Source of the DNA: an uncultured Ignavibacteriota bacterium
GTDB lineage: Bacteria; Bacteroidota; Ignavibacteria; Tepidaquicellales; Tepidaquicellaceae
Reading direction: 5' to 3'
DNA: 12,791 bases
Assembly: GCA_903901375.1 (NCBI GenBank)
Contig: CAIUQV010000498.1
Location: forward strand, 1-12,791
Part shown: piece by piece, positions 9,303 to 12,791 of the stretch
How the letters are laid out: every line of letters starts with the position of its first letter
Numbering within the stretch: the stretch's first letter is position 1
Notes under the pieces: model-generated
Database searches by the model: none
The model's input: the letters and a program-made list of their open reading frames with translations, nothing else
Told to the model about the DNA's origin: nothing
Made by a program: the position numbers and the translations under genes

Positions 9303-9312
9303 GCAAATTTGC
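9303..9312. promoter_or_regulatory. 10-bp perfect palindrome upstream of cutC (possible operator)
   Basis: GCAAATTTGC is a perfect inverted repeat located 10 bp before the candidate -35 box of cutC. It does not extend beyond 10 bp. In such AT-rich DNA a short palindrome can arise by chance, so an operator role is speculative. Confidence 0.22.
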
Positions 9313-9321
9313 TTTAATTAC

Positions 9322-9350
9322 TTGAATTTTGAGTGGAATTTCTGTAAATA
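9322..9350 (+). promoter_or_regulatory. Weak candidate promoter for cutC
   Basis: TTGAAT (9322-9327), a 17-bp spacer and TAAATA (9345-9350) give a sigma-70-like arrangement ending 19 bp before the ATG. The -10 match is poor (three of six). A promoter is expected in this area because a strong terminator precedes it and cutC is the first rightward gene after that. The precise boxes are uncertain. Confidence 0.25.
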
Positions 9351-9369
9351 TAGTAAAATTTAATAGAAT

Positions 9370-10035
9370 ATGAGATATTTAGAGACTGCGGTATTTAATT
9401 TTGAGTCTGCGAGGATTGCAAAGGAGGCAGGAGCGGACAGACTGGAAGTTTGTGAGGATTATGCGAATGGTGGATTTACGCCATCTTTAGAATTTGTGCA
9501 GAAAACGAGAGAGCTTGAGAGGATAGATATTTTTGTTATGATAAGGGAGAGGGCTGATAATTTTGTTTATACAGATTATGATGTAGAAAAGATGATAGAA
9601 GATATTGGGAAGTTTAAGGAGTTAAAAGTTGACGGGTTTGTTTATGGGGGGCTGGATAGTAACCGAAGAGTAAATAAGAAATATGCGAAGAAGATAATAG
9701 AGGCGGCAACTCCCCTGCCAGTGACTTTTCACAGAGCTTTTGATATTTGTGATGATTTATATAAGGCAACGGAGGAGATTGCAGAACTTGGTTTCAAGAG
9801 AATATTAACTTCCGGTGGTAAGAAAAGTGCTTTTGAAGGAAGGTATGTGATACAGGATTTGATAAAAAAGTATGGTGATAAGATAATATTCATGCCGGGC
9901 GGCGGAATAAGAAAGTACAACTTACTTGAGATTGAGAAAATAACTCAAGCCAAAGAATATCACACTGCGGGAATATCAGGAAACGATTTATTAATATCAG
10001 CTGAAGAAATAAAAAGGATTAAAAATCTATTGTAA
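9370..10035 (+). CDS. cutC: CutC family protein (annotated copper homeostasis), TIM-barrel
   Basis: A 221-residue cytoplasmic protein of the CutC family, slightly shorter than the E. coli protein (about 248). Family landmarks occur in order: LETAVFNFESA at 4-14; GADRLEVCEDYANGGFTPS at 21-39; MIRERADNFVY at 57-67; DGFVYGGLD at 88-96; VTFHRAFD at 118-125; RILTSGG at 144-150; MPGGGI at 175-180; and EYHTAG at 196-201, where E. coli has EVHSSA. The MIRPRGGDF motif is altered: P is E60 and GG is A62-D63. The ATG start gives the expected N-terminus directly. There is no signal peptide or membrane segment. CutC was named for a copper-tolerance phenotype in E. coli, but that effect was later traced to the MicL small RNA encoded within the gene's 3' end, so a copper role should be treated with caution. 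Its 3' end overlaps the convergent TonB-receptor gene by 17 bp. Family membership is secure; biochemical function is not. Confidence 0.92.
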   Translation: MRYLETAVFNFESARIAKEAGADRLEVCEDYANGGFTPSLEFVQKTRELERIDIFVMIRERADNFVYTDYDVEKMIEDIGKFKELKVDGFVYGGLDSNRRVNKKYAKKIIEAATPLPVTFHRAFDICDDLYKATEEIAELGFKRILTSGGKKSAFEGRYVIQDLIKKYGDKIIFMPGGGIRKYNLLEIEKITQAKEYHTAGISGNDLLISAEEIKRIKNLL

Positions 10036-12328
10036 TTCCGGAATTATAATTTCTGTTAGGAGCAGCAATACGCTCGAGTTCCTGATAGAATACATCGGTG
10101 AGATTATTAACAGCTACGAACAGAGAAACATGCTTACCGATAGTTTTTGACAATTTCATATTAAGAAGGAAATACGCTTTTGGTTCTTCATACTTAAAGA
10201 AATAAACTTCCTCAATTTTACTTACGTACTTACCATTGACATTATAATTAAAACCGAAATATCCGAGATTTATACTGGAATTAAAAAGGTGTTTTGGTTT
10301 ATACGGAAGAAACTCATCGGTTCTGTTATGCGATAAATCTCTTGCATCAAGATAAGTATAATCAAATTCAAATCCGTAAGTAAATTTTTCTTTAAACAGA
10401 TTTAAAGCAGAATTATAATCGATATAGAATTCAATTCCCTTCACCTGAGCTTTAGCTACGTTCTGTACCTGAAAGGGTCCGTTTGGCGAAGTGCTTATAT
10501 TAACGTACTGAATAAGATTGTCATACAGATTATAGAATACAGAAACGTCAAGATTGAATCTTGCTTTAAACTGTTTCCTGAATCCGAATTCTATAGATGC
10601 CATTTGTTCCGGTTTAAGGTTCGGATTATAAACGAAATCGAAACCACCGAATAATTCTTTCTTGAAATAAAGTTCAGCTATTGAAGGCGACCTGAAAGCA
10701 GAGCCAACAAGAAATCTGTATGAAGTATTATCAAGAATAACCGATTTTGACTGCGGAGAATAAAGCAGAGAAAGTTTCGGGCTGAACTGCTTTTCTTCAA
10801 AGCTTCCGATAAATTTGTTATAATCAAATCTTCCGCCCAGAGTAGAAGTCAGGACAGGAATATTATTTTTATAAAATATATTCCATTGCTCCTGAGCATA
10901 GGCACCAATATTGTACTGCTGCTGATTTCCATACAGAATGGAGGCAGGAGCAGAACGTACAACATTCCACTGAAGGTCAATACCACCTATGAGATAGTGC
11001 TTATCACTAATGTTATAATCAACCTGAGAAATGTTACCGAAATTATAAGACGTTATATAGTTTTGATAAGGCTGACCTTTTTCGCCGTACTGAATGCTGA
11101 CAGGATTATTAGGGTTATAGATTGACTTACTGTCGAGCTTATAATAATAGAATCTTGAACTATACTTAGTTTTTGAATTAGCTATAGCATTGTAGTTAAG
11201 GTCATAACTCTGAGTTTCCTTTTTAATCTGATCACCCAGATAGAAAGGAGTAGTTTTGTAAGGTTCGGCATATCCACCCGGCGGAACGTACCAATAGTGA
11301 GGGTAACCGCTTTCAGAATTAGTGTACTGCAGAGTAAACTCGAGGTCTCTGTTACCGAATAAATCATAAGTAAATTTCCCGAGTCCGCTGTAGAAATTAT
11401 AATTAGTCTGCTGAGCATAACCATCGTTCTTCTTATAATCAAAATCAAGAAGGTAAGAAAACTTCTTATAAGTACTACTATGCAGTAAATTGAAACCGGT
11501 AAACGTCTGAAGTTTATCAGAAAATTTAAGACTATCGTTAAGTTTCTGATAAAATCCACCGTTTAGGTTTACAGCAGTATAAGGTTTATAAGTAGGTTTC
11601 TTGGTTATAACATTCACAACACCACCGATAGCACTTGAACCATAGAGAGATGAGAATGCTCCTTTAACGACTTCCGTACGTTCGATAATAGAAACAGGAA
11701 TCAAAGACCACAGAGCACCTTTAGAATCCCCAGTGAGAGAAGGTCTACCGTCGAGCAGAAGAAGAACTCTGTTCCCTATTCCGCCACCAGCAACGTCTGA
11801 GCTGCCACGAATAGAAAGTGCACTAACGTTAATACCGCTTGTTCTGTTGATAGTGACACCCTGAATATCTTCAAGCACCTGATCGAAAGTAATTTTGTTC
11901 TTATTCTTTATTTCATCAGCAGTAACGAGTGATATAGATGAAGGTGTTTTCTGAAGAGTCTGTTCAGTACGCGTAGCAGTAACGTTAATCTTTTCAGTTT
12001 CGAGTTCAGCAGAAGTGATATAAACATTAAGATTTCTATCTTCAGAAGCTTCAAGCACAACTTCAACGGAATAGTCCTTATATCCGAGACGATAAACACT
12101 AAGAACATATTTTCCAGGTGTAAGATTACTGAAAGAATATTTCCCTTTCAGGTCAGATTCGGTTTTAAAGACCTTTTCAGTTTCCAACTGAACGAGACGA
12201 ACTGCGGCAGAAGAAATTACTTCATTAGATTCTTTATCAATAATAAGCCCGGTTATAGAGCCGGGCTTATTATCAGCGAATAAAAACGAATTGATGAATA
12301 ATAATGTAACTAATAAAACTCTTTTCAA
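10019..12328 (-). CDS. TonB-dependent outer-membrane receptor
   Basis: A 769-residue receptor for energised uptake of a scarce nutrient across the outer membrane. The signal peptide spans about residues 1-18 (MKRVLLV..., cleavage near LFA/DN). A CarboxypepD_reg-like beta-sandwich follows at about 22-105 (SITGLIIDKESNEVISSAAV, then GKYSFSNLTPGKY), the N-terminal extension common in Bacteroidota-type receptors. INVTATR at 114-120 is a TonB-box-like segment. The plug covers about 125-243, with DQVLEDIQGV, ALSIRGSSD, LLLDGRP, ERTEVVKG and GGVVNVITKK. The remainder is a beta-barrel ending in a terminal phenylalanine (GITIDF), as expected for Bam-inserted barrels. The start codon is TTG (12326-12328); no upstream ATG is available because the preceding gene's stop lies 15 bp before it. 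That spacing implies co-transcription with the upstream gene. The substrate (iron chelate, haem, cobalamin or another ligand) cannot be told from the sequence. The 3' end overlaps convergent cutC. Confidence 0.94.
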   Translation of the reverse strand: MKRVLLVTLLFINSFLFADNKPGSITGLIIDKESNEVISSAAVRLVQLETEKVFKTESDLKGKYSFSNLTPGKYVLSVYRLGYKDYSVEVVLEASEDRNLNVYITSAELETEKINVTATRTEQTLQKTPSSISLVTADEIKNKNKITFDQVLEDIQGVTINRTSGINVSALSIRGSSDVAGGGIGNRVLLLLDGRPSLTGDSKGALWSLIPVSIIERTEVVKGAFSSLYGSSAIGGVVNVITKKPTYKPYTAVNLNGGFYQKLNDSLKFSDKLQTFTGFNLLHSSTYKKFSYLLDFDYKKNDGYAQQTNYNFYSGLGKFTYDLFGNRDLEFTLQYTNSESGYPHYWYVPPGGYAEPYKTTPFYLGDQIKKETQSYDLNYNAIANSKTKYSSRFYYYKLDSKSIYNPNNPVSIQYGEKGQPYQNYITSYNFGNISQVDYNISDKHYLIGGIDLQWNVVRSAPASILYGNQQQYNIGAYAQEQWNIFYKNNIPVLTSTLGGRFDYNKFIGSFEEKQFSPKLSLLYSPQSKSVILDNTSYRFLVGSAFRSPSIAELYFKKELFGGFDFVYNPNLKPEQMASIEFGFRKQFKARFNLDVSVFYNLYDNLIQYVNISTSPNGPFQVQNVAKAQVKGIEFYIDYNSALNLFKEKFTYGFEFDYTYLDARDLSHNRTDEFLPYKPKHLFNSSINLGYFGFNYNVNGKYVSKIEEVYFFKYEEPKAYFLLNMKLSKTIGKHVSLFVAVNNLTDVFYQELERIAAPNRNYNSGITIDF

Positions 12329-12343
12329 CTTAGAAATAAAGAT

Positions 12344-12791
12344 TTAGAATTGATAGATTTTCTTTGTTGTATCAATCCATGAAAGAAAGTTAATATTGCC
12401 GACTCCCTGATTACCTGTTATAGAAACCTTTAACGAAGATGAAGAGTCATATACAACAACAGGGTTATGAGTTGTATCACTCATATATTTTCCAAGCCCG
12501 TAAACTGAACCGTATGGTAAATAAGGTAACTTAATATATGCAGAAGTAACTGCATAACTGCCATTCGCAGGAACAATCAGTTTATAGTCAGCAACCATCT
12601 TGCCACCTTCCATTTTAAGGACAAGCTTAGAATTAGCAGAAGCAGGACCCGTAGGAGGCCACTTGCTGAATGCAGAAATATTGTAATATCCTTTTGAAGT
12701 ATCGGTAAATTTATAATAACCAACAGTATCTGTAAAGGTAATGCGACCGTTTATGGATAACTGGTCATAAGTTGTAGTTGGTGTAACAGTA
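12344..12791 (-). CDS. Uncharacterised, probably exported protein upstream of the TonB receptor (N-terminus off the right edge)
   Basis: The frame is open from the window edge to a TAA stop at 12344-12346, giving the last 148 complete codons; an internal ATG at 12611-12613 is not the true start. I do not recognise the family. The visible part begins with a Thr-rich segment (TVTPTTTYDQLSINGR), followed by short alternating hydrophobic/polar stretches rich in Tyr, Ser, Thr, Gly and Asn (for example FTDTVGYYKF, VSITGNQGVGNINF). This points to an all-beta, extracytoplasmic domain with no cysteine and no membrane helix. The protein ends in KKIYQF. It sits 15 bp upstream of the TonB-dependent receptor in the same direction, so the two are probably an operon. 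By analogy with HmuY-HmuR type pairs it could be a surface lipoprotein that hands a ligand to the receptor, but I see no HmuY signature and the N-terminus that would show a lipobox is missing. Confidence 0.72.
   Translation of the reverse strand, partial: TVTPTTTYDQLSINGRITFTDTVGYYKFTDTSKGYYNISAFSKWPPTGPASANSKLVLKMEGGKMVADYKLIVPANGSYAVTSAYIKLPYLPYGSVYGLGKYMSDTTHNPVVVYDSSSSLKVSITGNQGVGNINFLSWIDTTKKIYQF

Noticed and set aside
10886..11559. Open frames on both strands (10886-11125 plus, 11182-11559 minus)
   Set aside because: They are shadows of the TonB-receptor barrel, which is intact and ends in a typical C-terminal aromatic residue.

Overview
This AT-rich window looks like part of a chromosome from the Fibrobacterota-Chlorobiota-Bacteroidota (FCB) superphylum. 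The evidence is a long SprA-type type IX secretion translocon gene, a CarboxypepD_reg-plus-plug TonB-dependent receptor, and near absence of Shine-Dalgarno sequences. Low GC and the style of the proteins would suit an Ignavibacteria/Chlorobi relative or a low-GC Bacteroidota. No rRNA is present to decide, so that placement is inference.

Layout, left to right. Positions 1-5832 on the minus strand are one uninterrupted reading frame encoding the first 1944 residues of SprA; its C-terminus lies off the left edge. A 164-bp intergenic region (5833-5996) separates it from a divergent plus-strand gene (5997-9101). That gene encodes a 1034-residue exported protein joining a HEFTH zinc-metallopeptidase domain, a TolB/PD40-like beta-propeller and a C-terminal Omp85-like barrel. 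It is followed by a clean intrinsic terminator (9143-9176). The rest of the 268-bp gap before the next gene holds four copies of an 11-bp direct repeat, a 10-bp palindrome and a weak promoter candidate.

The plus-strand cutC gene (9370-10035) runs into a convergent minus-strand TonB-dependent receptor gene (10019-12328), overlapping it by 17 bp. Just 15 bp upstream of that receptor is the 3' end of an unrecognised gene (12344-12791, continuing past the right edge). It is transcribed in the same direction and is very probably in an operon with the receptor.

Common theme: four of the five genes appear to encode envelope or exported products (protein export, a putative surface peptidase/porin, nutrient uptake). 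CutC is the only clearly cytoplasmic one. No insertion sequence, CRISPR array, tRNA or phage feature was seen. The most interesting items are the divergent sprA / peptidase-propeller-barrel pair, the helically phased 11-bp repeat array, and the uncharacterised partner gene of the TonB receptor. Both sprA and the TonB receptor appear to start with TTG.
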